DNA from: Dendrolimus kikuchii
Lineage: Eukaryota; Arthropoda; Insecta; Lepidoptera; Lasiocampidae
NCBI GenBank assembly: GCA_019925095.2
Contig: CM034403.1
Span: 3,043,690 to 3,107,689, forward strand
Reading direction: 5' to 3'
Length of the DNA stretch: 64,000 bases
The position numbers and the translations under genes are program-made. The notes beneath the pieces are model-generated. The model was not told the origin of the DNA. It searched no databases and was given only the letters and a program-made list of their open reading frames with translations. Of this stretch, positions 54,941-64,000 are shown piece by piece (position 1 is the stretch's first letter; the number at the start of each line of letters is the position of its first letter).

Positions 54941-54964
54941 ACAGTCTAATGAGTCACGGTTTTA

Positions 54965-55135
54965 CTACAGCGCTAATATATAGGGTTCTTCGAAAAAGGG
55001 CGTGAACAGATACCTAAAGTTTCAACGAGGTAAGCAACGCATCGGCTCCCTTAGTGTTGCAGATGTCCATAGGCGTCGGTAGCCACCTACCACCAAGTTG
55101 TCCGTTTGCCAGTTTGTCTACAATCAAACAGAAAA
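54965..55135 (+). mobile_element. S1-related LINE 3' end, diverged
   Basis: tcgaaaaagggcgtgaacag, cgcatcggctcccttagtgt, gcagatgtccataggcgtcg, gtccgtttgccagtttgtct. Colinear with 56455-56590, so this is a second copy of the LINE whose tail S1 shares. Confidence 0.7.
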
Positions 55136-55294
55136 AGGCCGATTTCCATGAAAACTAAAGTGGTATCATTTTTGAAAAATCAATTACTCTGGTCAGGAAT
55201 CGAATCGACTGATTTTGAAGAAAAAAGTATTATTACACCAATAGGTTATAAGGATTAATTAGTTCCAGAAATTAATATTATTATTCCGTTCCTG

Positions 55295-55552
55295 GAAGAA
55301 TGACTAAACAGATATACAATGCAAAAGTGGATGGATGCAGAAGTCGTGGAAGGCCACGACACACCTTCCATGATCAAATTGATCGTGTACTAGCAGAAGG
55401 TGATGTCAGGAGCCTTAAGAACAGACGAGCGTGCATGACAAGAGTTATGAATGTCAAAGAAGCAAGTGAGGTGTGTAAGAATAAGCCTAAATGGCGCTCT
55501 GTTGTTCGTGCCTACCCCGCAAGGGAACTGGCGTGAAGTTATGTATGTATGT
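55295..55552 (+). mobile_element. LineA copy 10
   Basis: Last ~78 codons open to the natural stop (MTKQIYNAKVDGCRSRGRPR to PARELA). Flanked exactly by the 12-bp attccgttcctg at 55283-55294 and 55553-55564; (TATG)n tail. Confidence 0.93.
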
Positions 55553-55564
55553 ATTCCGTTCCTG

Positions 55565-56214
55565 TACAAATTAAACAAATTATTTCTCTCTTTCATTCCT
55601 TTTTTATTTTCTTCTCCATTGAAACTCGTGGTTAATGGCCAGTAACTACTCATCAACTACAAAGGCTTTGAAACCCTCTATTTACACAGTCGTCAGTGCC
55701 CACTGGCAAGCGACAAGAGCACAAGGGTAAATGCCGTAGGCAACTTGTCAGCAAAAAAATGTTTTCCCTCTGCAAATTATACTTTGTGCGGTGAATGTGT
55801 AGTTCAATGCAAAGAAAATGACCAAGTACATCTTAAATTTATTTAAATATAATATGAAACATTTCAACGTATATAGCCATTATACACAGATATTTCTATA
55901 ATAAGAGACTATAGTTATCAAGATAATCTTATTTTAAATAAAAAAAAATATTTTAGAACACTTTTACTATGACTAACAAGAAAATTAGCTACGCAAATTT
56001 AAAACCTAGCAAACGTATTAAAAAAATACACTACAGCCCAAAGAAATGACATAACTTGAACGATACCATTAGAAACTTATTGAGAACGATATTATATTAT
56101 GATAAAGTCTTTATGTGTTTCGACTAGTACAATGCATCATCAAATAATTGGTTAGACAATAAATGCACAAACAGTCACTAAAACAAGTACGTCAGTTGCT
56201 AGGTTTTGAAACTG
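55565..56214. other. No recognisable feature
   Basis: AT-rich; nothing supported. Confidence 0.5.
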
Positions 56215-56252
56215 TCTTAGTAACGAGAGCATTTAATGTTCTCGTTACTAAG
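56215..56252. repeat. Near-perfect palindrome
   Basis: cttagtaacgagagca, 5-6 base loop, tgttctcgttactaag: 16-bp arms with one mismatch. Confidence 0.9.
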
Positions 56253-56275
56253 AAAGTTTACATCTTCGTGGGAAG

Positions 56276-56276
<1 letters not shown>

Positions 56277-56310
<34 letters not shown>
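56277..56310. repeat. (TA)n microsatellite
   Basis: Pure TA tract abutting a LINE fragment. Confidence 0.98.
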
Positions 56311-56311
<1 letters not shown>

Positions 56312-56612
56312 CTTGGTACCTGCGTCGCCCTTTTTGCCACGGCACCGCAGTTCATCCACACTTCCTAGACACCTGAAAGTTAGCCATTGTACGTGGCACT
56401 CGCTCCTTTATGCTATAGATGAGCAAGCTGTGGAATGAGCTCCCTTCTGAAGTTTTCAAAAAGGGCGTAAATAGATATTTAAAGTCTCAACGTGGTAGGC
56501 GACGCATCGGCTCCCTTAGTGTTGCAGATGTCCATAGGCGACGGTAGCCATTTGCCATCAAGTGGACCCGTCTGCCAGTTTGCCTATAAGCAAACACATA
56601 AAAAAATATACA
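56311..56612 (+). pseudogene. LINE ORF2 C-terminus whose 3' end is shared with S1
   Basis: A frameshifted C-terminus: LVPASPFLPRHRSSSTLPRH, LKVSHCTWHSLLYAI, then in another frame SKLWNELPSEVFKKGVNRYL, KSQRGRRRIGSLSVADVHRR and a stop. LWNELP..VF....NRYL is the Jockey-superfamily LINE end. The last codons and 3'UTR (gcagatgtccataggcgacg, gccatcaagtggacccg, tctgccagtttgcctataag) align with the S1 end (gcaaatgtccataggcgatg, ccatcaagtgggccg, tctgcctgtctgc). It thus looks like the partner, or a relative of the partner, LINE of S1. Confidence 0.75.
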
Positions 56613-57329
56613 CCGCTTTAATTAATTGATAAGAAAGTTTTGAAAAACTTGAAAATATTATATACTAATAAGCTAACTTTTGCTAGTTCCAGGTTGGGTC
56701 TGATATCTATAGTAAAGGCTGTGTATGATATCTATAAGAGTAGAAATGCAAAGCTATATTTTCATATAAGAAAGAATTATATTATTTGTCTTTAATGCTT
56801 ATGATTATAAACACACAAGTACACGGAATATTGTAATTTTAATTTCTTTTAAAGTTGGCCAACATTTTTGTATGATAGTGAATATACAGATATTATGTTC
56901 GGTAACGAGGGTCTAATTTATTATGATTTTTAATGCTTACCCCTGATTTTTATTCCAACCTTTAAAGGTTATTTATTTTATGCTGAAATAATATCATTTT
57001 ATATGCTGAATTTTTATTCGAATCTACCCACACATTTTTTATGCGTACTGACTTAATACTTCATAGACATTAAAAATTTAAAAGCGGGTTAATTTTTTAG
57101 AGTTTTGCAGTCATTTTTAGAAAACCCTTTTGTAGGCTTAACCTCGCTTTTTTTTACATAACTACAATTATAGTATCATATGTAACTCTTATCCTGGTTC
57201 CCAATCAAAATTAGTAGATATTTTATCTTATTATATATTTAATATTACATAGTTTTTCTTTGGTCACTTGTAACATGAAGCTCTTGTTCCGATTCCTCAG
57301 ATTTTACAAATGTCGCTTAAAACAATTAA
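56613..57329. other. No recognisable feature
   Basis: Very AT-rich; nothing supported. Confidence 0.5.
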
Positions 57330-57505
57330 CCTTGAACTCAACGATATATAATATTGGCTAAAAGTGTACAATAGTTGTAAGATATTTATTGTTTTTAAAG
57401 AAGTATTTTTATTATTATATCATGTGTTTTTGTGTTGAAAATGTCAACTATTTAGTGAAATTTGACTTTTTGAGCTAATACCTAACCTCGTTAGTTTGAC
57501 TTCAG
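57330..57505 (+). repeat. Repeat family E, very diverged copy
   Basis: agtgtacaatagttgtaaga, tcatgtgtttttgtgttgaa, gtgaaatttgactttttgag keep the order of the family E core. Confidence 0.45.
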
Positions 57506-57681
57506 TCAAGGTCCTATAATTTATCTATGATTTTTAATTGAGGATTATACCAAATCTTCAATATTCATGGGGCACTTAACAATGAATAGATCATATTGAG
57601 ATTATCCAAATACCCTGCTCTAAATTATTATCATTGATTTTCGGAATACCTTGCTCTAAATTATCCCCCCTAACTTTTTTC

Positions 57682-57733
57682 GAACCCCCTACAGATTCAA
57701 TATGTAATATTGAATATGTAGGGGGTTCGAGTT
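57682..57733. repeat. Perfect palindrome
   Basis: cgaaccccctaca, gattcaatat-gta-atattgaata, tgtagggggttcg. Start of the tandem block. Confidence 0.9.
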
Positions 57734-57957
57734 ACTAGAATGCGTTTAAAAATATGAAAAAACTCATATTAAATCTGTAGGGGGTTCGAGTTAGTAGAAC
57801 GCGTTTAAAAATATGAAAAAACTCATATTAAATCTGTAGGGGGTTCGACTTAGTAGAACGCGTTTAAAAATATGAAAAAACTGAGGGGGATTACATATTG
57901 AATCTGTAGGGGGTTCGAGTTAGTAGAACGCGTTTAAAAATATGAAAAAACTCAGGG
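57718..57957. repeat. 59-bp tandem repeat, 4 copies
   Basis: Unit gtagggggttcgagttagta, gaacgcgtttaaaaatatga, aaaaactcatattaaatct. Starts at 57718, 57777, 57836 and 57906; the third interval is 70 bp because of an 11-bp gagggggatta insertion. Confidence 0.95.
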
Positions 57958-58005
57958 GGGACAATTTAGAGCAGGGTATTTCGAAAATATAACTATTAAC
58001 TTTTC

Positions 58006-58311
58006 TCTGTGCAGGAACAGAAAAAGAATACTAATTCCTTGCGGCCGGGCGGCCTGTCGTAAGAAGCGACAAAACAACCCACAGCCAGGTGGTAGGGTAT
58101 TTCCCGTGTGGATGGCTACCACCCCTGGTGTAAAGTATGTCGCCATAACAACCTTGAGTTGCGTTTCGGCATTAGTGACCAGGTTCCAGTCTCCCTTAAG
58201 AGAGCAGCAGCGCATTTGTAGCAACTTTGGTGTTGCAAATGTCCATAGGCGATGGTAACCGCTTTCCATCAAGTGGGCCGTCTGCCTGTCTGCTGATCTC
58301 CTGCAATAAAA
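58006..58311 (+). mobile_element. S1 full-length copy in the composite repeat
   Basis: tctgtgcaggaacagaaaaa to ctcctgcaataaaaaata; complete. Confidence 0.85.
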
Positions 58312-58315
58312 AATA

Positions 58316-58497
58316 ACCTGGCCACTGATGCCGGAACACAACTCAAGGTTGTTATGGCGGCATACTCTAGGCCAGGGGTGGTAGCTATCCACACGGGGAA
58401 ATACCCTACCACCTGGCTGTGGGTTGTCTTGTCGCTTCTTACGACAGGCCGCCCGGCCGCAAGGAATTAGTATTCTTTTTCCATTCCTGCACAAAGA
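58316..58497 (-). mobile_element. Inverted S1 partial copy
   Basis: Minus-strand 5' 60% of S1 (cctggccactgatgccggaa to ccattcctgcacaaag). It shares rare variants with the plus copy (cgtgtggatggct / atccacacgggg, aagaagcgac / gtcgcttctt, tactaattccttgcg), so it is an inverted duplicate, not an independent insertion. Confidence 0.85.
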
Positions 58498-58623
58498 AAA
58501 GTTAATAATTACATTTTCGGAATACCCTGCTCTAAATTATCCTCCCTTAGTTTTTTTCACATTTTTAAACGCATTGTACAAACTCGAACCCCCTACAGAT
58601 TCAATACAATAACATATTGAATC

Positions 58624-58765
58624 TGTTCCAGTTTCTCCTTCAAGGCCAGCAGCGTATTGGCAGCACCTCCGGTATTGCTAATTCCATAGGCGACGGTAAC
58701 CAGTTTCCATCAAAGTTAGCCGTTACCTCTATGTGTGTTCTGTTGTGCTTCGGCAATAAAAATAT
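58624..58765 (+). mobile_element. S1 second-subfamily 3' end
   Basis: gttccagtttctccttcaag, gccagcagcgtattggcagc, tccataggcgacggtaacca, gtgcttcggcaataaaaata. Confidence 0.65.
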
Positions 58766-59019
58766 ATACCAAAGTTATTGTAGATCCGTATATTTGTTGA
58801 GCGTCACATGAAAACTAGTGAACGGATTTAAATGAAACTCGATACAGAACTAACTTACATCCCGGGTCAACTTAGGATACTTTTTATCCCAATGACGTTC
58901 TTTCCGTGGCTGTCAGGTGTTATTGGTAGCGCTGCTGTTCCAATCCACTAACAAACACGTCATAATCATGGCAACGCAAAAAAATTTCGCTGGCACATGC
59001 TATTTAAAAAAAATTAGTT

Positions 59020-59130
59020 ACCTTTGGAAAGCAGCAGCGTATTGGTGTTACAAATGTTCATAGGCTATGGTAACCGCTTTCCACCAGGTAGGCCGTCTGC
59101 CTGTCTGATGAACTCATGCAATAAAAAAAT
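59020..59130 (+). mobile_element. S1 3'-end fragment
   Basis: gaaagcagcagcgtattggt, ttcataggctatggtaaccg, ggccgtctgcctgtctgatg, catgcaataaaaaa. Confidence 0.7.
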
Positions 59131-59682
59131 TAAGAAACTACTGCTAAAAGTTTTAAATACCTATTTCACATAAATTGTGGAAGCAACGCAATAATTATAA
59201 TTAATGTCGCATGTATCATATGTATAGACACCATTATTAAAATTTATACCAGAATTTAGGCTACTAGTCCGCAGGGCGACTTACAAACCAACAGGACCAC
59301 CGTAATTAATATATTAACATGAATAATGTTCACAGTAATTTCTGATGTTTTGACACGTCAGGATCCGGTTGACGAGGGTCTAAATATATGTGTTCCAGAC
59401 TACTACAAACGACAATACTTTAGAATTTTACATATACGCTGAATGTATACTTATATATAGTTAAATGACATACATATCTATGTCAATCCTATATACTAGA
59501 TCTCCACAGTTTTAAAAAGTGATCTAAGTAATACAATATATTAACAATTTGTATGATATAATATAAATATAAGCAATTTAGATTAAGACCTAATTGAATT
59601 GCCTCTGCGAGTTGGATAGTATTTAGTATTAGTGCTATCAAGTATTAATCCACCTTCAATGAGACGTTGCATAAACTTACAT
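59131..59682. other. No recognisable feature
   Basis: AT-rich spacer. Confidence 0.5.
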
Positions 59683-59709
59683 ATATTGATCATTCAGTTT
59701 TATAATAAA

Positions 59710-60196
59710 TGTTGTTACGAGTTGCAGGACTCGAATTAAAATGCCGTTGGAATTGTTATAGAGTTTATTAGAACTATACAAACACGTATAACACAGGTAC
59801 AAATATAACCGAATACAACAAGTCCAAACGTAATGCAGAAGGTCGTAATTCAATAAAACGCGCAAAGTCCGTCACTTATTAGATTCCCGATTGTAGTACA
59901 TACGTCTGGCTTTGCTGGCGGTTCTCGCTCGCTCCGCTCTCTCAATCGGGCCATTGCTTTATACAGCACAGATGCAATATATCCGCCCGGCCGCGTGGAC
60001 CGAATTTCCTAGAATCAGCTTTTACTTTAAATCCGTAACACCTGGCTAATTATTACAGTACAACAATAGGCCGTATGCTAATCACAAACTTTAAACACAA
60101 AGTAAAAAAAGAAGTCCAAATGTCGAAAAGTAGTAAAATGTGTTTCTACAGGTATTCAGGTGTGAATTTGTCTTTGTCGGCATCCCGGTCGTAACA
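59710..60196. mobile_element. Solo-LTR-like insert between 27-bp direct repeats
   Basis: 487 bp starting tgttgttacgagttgcagg and ending cccggtcgtaaca, i.e. TGTTACGA against TCGTAACA, as expected for LTR ends. It has a caataaaacgcg signal near 59851 and a GC-richer middle (gttctcgctcgctccgctct, ccgcccggccgcgtggaccg). An identical 27-bp word lies immediately on each side (59683-59709 and 60197-60223). No ORF. Confidence 0.65.
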
Positions 60197-60223
60197 ATAT
60201 TGATCATTCAGTTTTATAATAAA

Positions 60224-60429
60224 GATGTGTAGAAATTATACAGTCATCTCATCATAAAAAAGTCCATAACAACGAAAGACTAGCTCAAACATAGTTTCTT
60301 TTCTCTGTTTTCTTGAAATGCGGTTCCCTATTCATTGAACTTAATAATTATAAATAATATATAAACTAAACTATACTATAAATTAAGCTACACCTACAAA
60401 ATAATATAAATCTATAAATAAAAAATTGA
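60224..60429. other. AT-rich; probable LineD 3'UTR at its end
   Basis: 60340-60429 is AT-rich and joins the LineD fragment without a break, like the 3'UTRs near 5109 and 17160. Confidence 0.4.
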
Positions 60430-60550
60430 CTCCAAATCGCTGTCGGCGGGGAGTGTGCCCAAAATGCTGGCCGCATTTCCGCGTTGGATGGCAACGCTGA
60501 TGCGTCGTCCTAGGTGCAAGCCAGGACAACGCATCAGCGTTGCCTGGCTT
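60430..60550 (-). pseudogene. LineD 3'-end fragment with hairpin
   Basis: Minus strand: LGRRISVAIQRGNAASILGT, LPADSDLESIFYL, stop. Its 5' edge folds back: ggcaacgctgatgcgtcgtc (60489 on) is repeated inverted as aggacaacgcatcagcgttg (60521 on). Confidence 0.7.
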
Positions 60551-61527
60551 CGTTCGTATTCTTGATAGTTACAAATAATTACTTATTATAAGGAACAATA
60601 TGTATTGTACATAAATGCAAATTATAACATTCATGACACACATATATTATATGAAATTTTTGTCGCTTAGTAGGTATCTTTTTTAGGTATGTTTGAAATT
60701 CACATAGACCATAGTTTTGACCAATTTTCAGTAGAGGTATTAATAGAATAAAACTCAGCTGCCAAATGTACATAAAAATAAATTCATAAACACACCACAA
60801 ACCTGAGAATATAAATTTAAATAATTATTCAAAGTACTCTAAATTTTCGTAGATTTGATTTTTTTATTTGGATAACATACAACTTATAACTAAATATATA
60901 ATATCTAAAAAGCTATAACCAATTAACAGTTTTCACACATTGTTATCTACGTAATTATGATAAGTAGATAATGATATATTCATAATTAATTTAGAAAAAT
61001 TTATGGAATAAACGTATATTCTTCAAAACCCCCCAGAGAGCTTCGTATTTAAAATTCTATAAGCTAATATTAGATGTTTCATTTTTGTCTTTCAATTTAG
61101 ATAAATCAACCAAAATAATCCATATAAAGACTAACTTGAATTATTCAATGTCAATGAACAACTTCGGCTGCTTTCAGTTCTGTGCTTTTCAATCAAATTG
61201 ATTCAATTTGCCAGATTAATCTAATATCAGCATTTTTGTCATGTTATAATTATATAGATGTTACTAATATCCAATTTTGTTAATTTTTCAGATATCGCCG
61301 TCTATAGTAATCACTTTAAACATGGCGTTCGCGTAAAAGGCTGGAATTTATGTATACGTTCAGTAATTTTTCATTAAAACGACGAGAAAAAGGATATATT
61401 TTCGTGCTGAAATAAATCTAACGAGAAAAATTCAGCGCGGCAGATCTGTAGACGCGATTTTATGTATTCTACTTAACAAGGTTACGTTTCACAAGAGTTG
61501 TCTAAAACAACCTTTTGCCTATAAAAT
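60551..61527. other. No recognisable feature
   Basis: AT-rich; nothing supported. Confidence 0.5.
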
Positions 61528-61605
61528 TTTGGCAGACCAAACACACTTTGTATATTTCCAAGCTAAACAAGTTACGCTTGTATTTAATAGGTGTTTCGCA
61601 ATTAA
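61528..61605 (-). mobile_element. S3 SINE tail remnant
   Basis: ggcagaccaaacacactttg, tatatttccaagctaaacaa, gttacgcttgtatttaatag parallel 6890-6950. Confidence 0.5.
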
Positions 61606-62334
61606 TGACGGGTCGTTGCAAAAATAAACAACCCTTTGTAAAATATGTAATTTCGTATATAATACTTACATAGCCGCAAGAAATTATGTCTAATATATAA
61701 TTGGATTTAAAAGGATTAAAATATATACATTCTAGTTACGATTTTTCCCATACATATTGGGACATAACAGTTGTTAATAATAAACTCAATTTCGCCACAC
61801 CACCTCCTGACGGAGACAAAAAAAGAACTTAAAATACCTAAATATCGCAATATTAATAAAAAAACTTAATAACTAACAAGCACAGCAACAGCTGAAGGGC
61901 CTCGAACTAAATGGTAACTTGAACGTGACTGTCCTACCATACCAAGTTGTGTAGGGTTTCTTGTTCTCTACGGTGCACTGTTGTTGGGTGGGAGGTTCTC
62001 CACCTCCCCCTGAAGATGTAACTGTGACCGAAAATGGAGAGTTGTCAACCAATTGGTATGCGGGTTTGACACGGTCCATGCTAACAACCGCATTTCTGTC
62101 TCCGATGGCAATTGTTAACTATTTGTCCCTTTGGCCTGCCGGCCAGTAGGCCAAAGTGGGCAGGCTTTATTTCGCCACAGGTGTGATTATACAACGGGCC
62201 ACTCTAAGGCCGATCCTAGACATAGTTACGGAAAATTTCTTCACGATAGGAGACGGATGTGCTTTCATATACTCTTGGCCGTAGATTGTAAAAAGATAGA
62301 AGAAGGAAAGAAAGAACGAATAACTTTCTAACTA
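61606..62334. other. Unassigned, partly GC-rich
   Basis: 61960-62160 is GC-richer with short palindromes (ggaggttctccacctcc; ggcctgccggcc). Opposed open frames overlap here but neither resembles a protein family. Confidence 0.45.
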
Positions 62335-62515
62335 ACTACCTTATACATTATTATACACAGAGCATATTTTGAGAATTTGTACGCCGCGTTTTGAGCAAAC
62401 AAGGTATTGCACTCAGCATATTGCTGTGCCGGAATTATATCCGACACAACGCTGATTTTCAGTGCAAACCTTCCTTTCGGCGTAATACCAAAACGACCCA
62501 ATTTTGTTAAATAAT
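62335..62515 (+). repeat. Repeat family G, partial copy
   Basis: gagcatattttgagaatttg, cactcagcatattgctgtgc, gacacaacgctgattttcag, accaaaacgacccaattttg. A Hel4 copy follows closely. Confidence 0.75.
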
Positions 62516-62524
62516 AATCATTAT

Positions 62525-62755
62525 ATTAATACGAGAAGCAAAAACTTTGTACCCCTTTTTACGAAAATTGCGCGGACGGAGGAGTACGAACTTTCGCACA
62601 CTTATAGTTTATATAGAGAAGGAATACAGAATTCTATTTTTTTTTTTAATTATGCATAAAAATACATTAAATCAATAAAAAAGCATCACACACACTACCA
62701 TGTATTTTACACACACGCATGTCTTTTGTTTATTGTTAAATTTAAATTAAAGAGT
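62525..62755 (+). mobile_element. Hel4 Helitron, 5' part
   Basis: aactttgtacccctttttac, gaaaattgcgcggacggagg, tatagtttatatagagaagg. The CTAG end seen at 20667 is missing. Confidence 0.65.
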
Positions 62756-63244
62756 AGCCTAGATTAGCTCTAGATTCAAGTGGAAGATCAGCGCTGGTCT
62801 CATAGATCAACATCTTTACTGAGCTTGATCCAATTTTTAGGACATATGTGTATATCTTTTCCAGATACTTTGTGGTTGTTTTCACTTTTTTTATTGTGCT
62901 TTATTTATTACCTTAAATGTGTTTGTTTCACTTCTATATGTTCGTACTAAAAATAAACCTGTTCTATTTCTTTCTTTCTTTCAATATTATTTGTACTGCA
63001 TGAAAAATTCCATTTTCATATTTGTTTTCTGAATTATGTTTCTATTGAAAATATCGTACTCCGTTTCAGATTGCAGTTTTATCTGATAACATTATTAGAC
63101 GTAACATTGAAACGTTTCGTAACTTCATCGTTCAGATATACAGAGTTTTATCTTTGCAAGTGATCTTTGTTTTGTAACCTAGATCTAGATGTAAAGTATT
63201 ATTGTCGATTTTTTTTCTTATTGCGAAGCTAGCAAAGAATCTAT
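62756..63244. other. No recognisable feature
   Basis: AT-rich spacer. Confidence 0.5.
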
Positions 63245-63445
63245 CCTCTGGATGGCTAACAGCCCTGGTCTAGGTTATGCCGCCATAACAACCTTGAGTT
63301 GTGTTCCGGCATTAGTGGCCAAATTCCAGTTACTCTTTCGATGTCGGCATCCATTGGCAGCAACTCTATAGGCGACGGTAACCACTTTCCAACACAGTTG
63401 GACCATCAGCCTGTTTGCTGTACTTCAGCATTAAAAAATAAAAAG
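63245..63445 (+). mobile_element. S1 second-subfamily copy, 5'-truncated
   Basis: ctggatggctaacagccctg, tgagttgtgttccggcatta, gtcggcatccattggcagca, ctataggcgacggtaaccac, ctgtacttcagcattaaaaa. An inverted scrap of the S1 middle follows at 63470-63545. Confidence 0.7.
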
Positions 63446-63545
63446 GAACGATTGTTCAGTTTGAAGTTTTTATGACGACATACTCTAAACCAGGTGTGAT
63501 TAAAATCCAGACAGACACACCGTACTAACTGGCTCTAAGATGTGC

Positions 63546-63814
63546 TGTTGCTCTCTAAGTGTACGACCTGAGTGGCAAAGCGTACAGCGGGGCTGGCAAT
63601 AGAGCGTCTAACCGAATGGCCTGAGTGCACGCTCGGCGTTCATCGTTCACAAACTGGCTTAAACCAGTACGTGACGCCCCGCTCGACGCACTAGGTCCGG
63701 CTGCAGCCGCCGCACTTCTCGGCTGGGACTAATGACACTCATTAGCGTTTCGATACATTTAAATGACATGACAATGACATGAAAATGACAACCGAGCATG
63801 TAGCGTTCCTATAT
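63546..63814. other. GC-rich unassigned block
   Basis: 63560-63720 is clearly GC-richer than its surroundings (gcgtacagcggggctggcaa, ggtccggctgcagccgccgc), with a run of similar gacatgacaatgacatgaaa words after it. No RNA gene or protein match recognised. Confidence 0.45.
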
Positions 63815-64000
63815 CCCAACTCCCTATTCCATTTCTTTATCCCATCTCCCCATTCCATTCCTCTATCCCATCTCCCTATTTCATTCGTCTATCCCATCTC
63901 CCCATTCAATTTCTCTATCACATCTTTCTATTCCATTCCTCTATCTCATTCCCTATTCCATTCCTCTATCCAATCTCCCTATTTCATTCGTCTATCCCAT
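63815..64000. repeat. 26-bp minisatellite, continues past window
   Basis: About seven degenerate copies of tatcccatctccctattt, cattcgtc; the array is still running at the last base. Confidence 0.95.

Larger units (their letters stand above)
57610..58625. repeat. Composite inverted-repeat structure with two opposed S1 copies
   Basis: The centre is two S1 elements tail to tail. Around them, an atttagagcagggtatttcg (57964) and tattaacttttctctgtgca pair inverts to gcacaaagaaaagttaata and tcggaataccctgctctaaa (58489-58540). Outside lie cgaaccccctacagattcaa words and their inverted form tgtagggggttcgag, including a 59-bp tandem repeat on the left. Each block occurs in both orientations. Confidence 0.85.

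Noticed and set aside
61873..62149. Opposed overlapping frames with Pro/Gly-rich peptide
   Set aside because: Both strands are open over the same short GC-rich palindromic segment. No domain or splice context supports a gene.

Overview
This window is about 64 kb of AT-rich, intron-style eukaryotic DNA with no host gene that I can support. Almost everything recognisable is a transposable element or a simple repeat. The mix points to a butterfly or moth (Lepidoptera): non-autonomous Helitrons with lepidopteran-type ends, tRNA-derived SINEs, 5'-truncated RTE-like and Jockey-superfamily LINE tails, and a copia element primed by an initiator-tRNA-Met fragment. The density, the nesting and the lack of genes suggest heterochromatin, a W chromosome or a TE-rich intergenic block. 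That placement is inference.

Layout. 1-7.2 kb: RTE and Jockey-type LINE tails, a Helitron inserted in a LINE tail, a tRNA-SINE, TA microsatellites flanking a SINE-like copy, a 0.5 kb inverted-terminal-repeat MITE, a Helitron, and a LINE 3' end with an inverted duplication. 6.2-7.2 kb is a minus-strand LINE end carrying two nested short elements. 7.43-11.46 kb is the most striking region: a tandem array of 13 units, about 306 bp each, built from the C-terminal coding region of a reverse-transcriptase element. The units fall into three types (A, B, C) that recur in order, a higher-order repeat. 11.5-31 kb: scattered SINEs, RTE copies, Helitrons, a foldback element with a LINE inserted in one arm, an R1-like GC-rich 3' end and a possible BEL/Pao gag scrap. 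30.9-32.4 kb: a Helitron split by a LINE tail and by an R2/R4-type LINE fragment. 32-46.6 kb: more of the same, plus a possible solo LTR near 37.7-38.4 kb. 46.68-51.32 kb: a nearly complete Ty1/copia element on the minus strand, with one frame across gag-pol broken by a single stop codon. 51.3-64 kb: RTE copies with clean target-site duplications, a LINE whose 3' end shows the origin of the abundant SINE-like family, a 1 kb composite inverted-repeat structure (57.6-58.6 kb), a solo-LTR-like insert flanked by a 27-bp direct repeat, and a 26-bp minisatellite running off the end.

Local family names used below: S1 = abundant ~310 bp SINE-like family with a LINE-derived tail; S2 and S3 = two tRNA-derived SINE families; LineA = RTE-like family with a (TATG)n tail; LineB = a second RTE-like family; LineC = Jockey-superfamily LINE with the 'ataaggccgcc' 3'UTR; LineD = the reverse-transcriptase family whose C-terminal region makes the array; Hel1-Hel4 = Helitron-like groups; E, F, G = unclassified interspersed repeats. 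Family assignments rest on recalled hallmarks and on copy-to-copy comparison inside the window, not on database searches.
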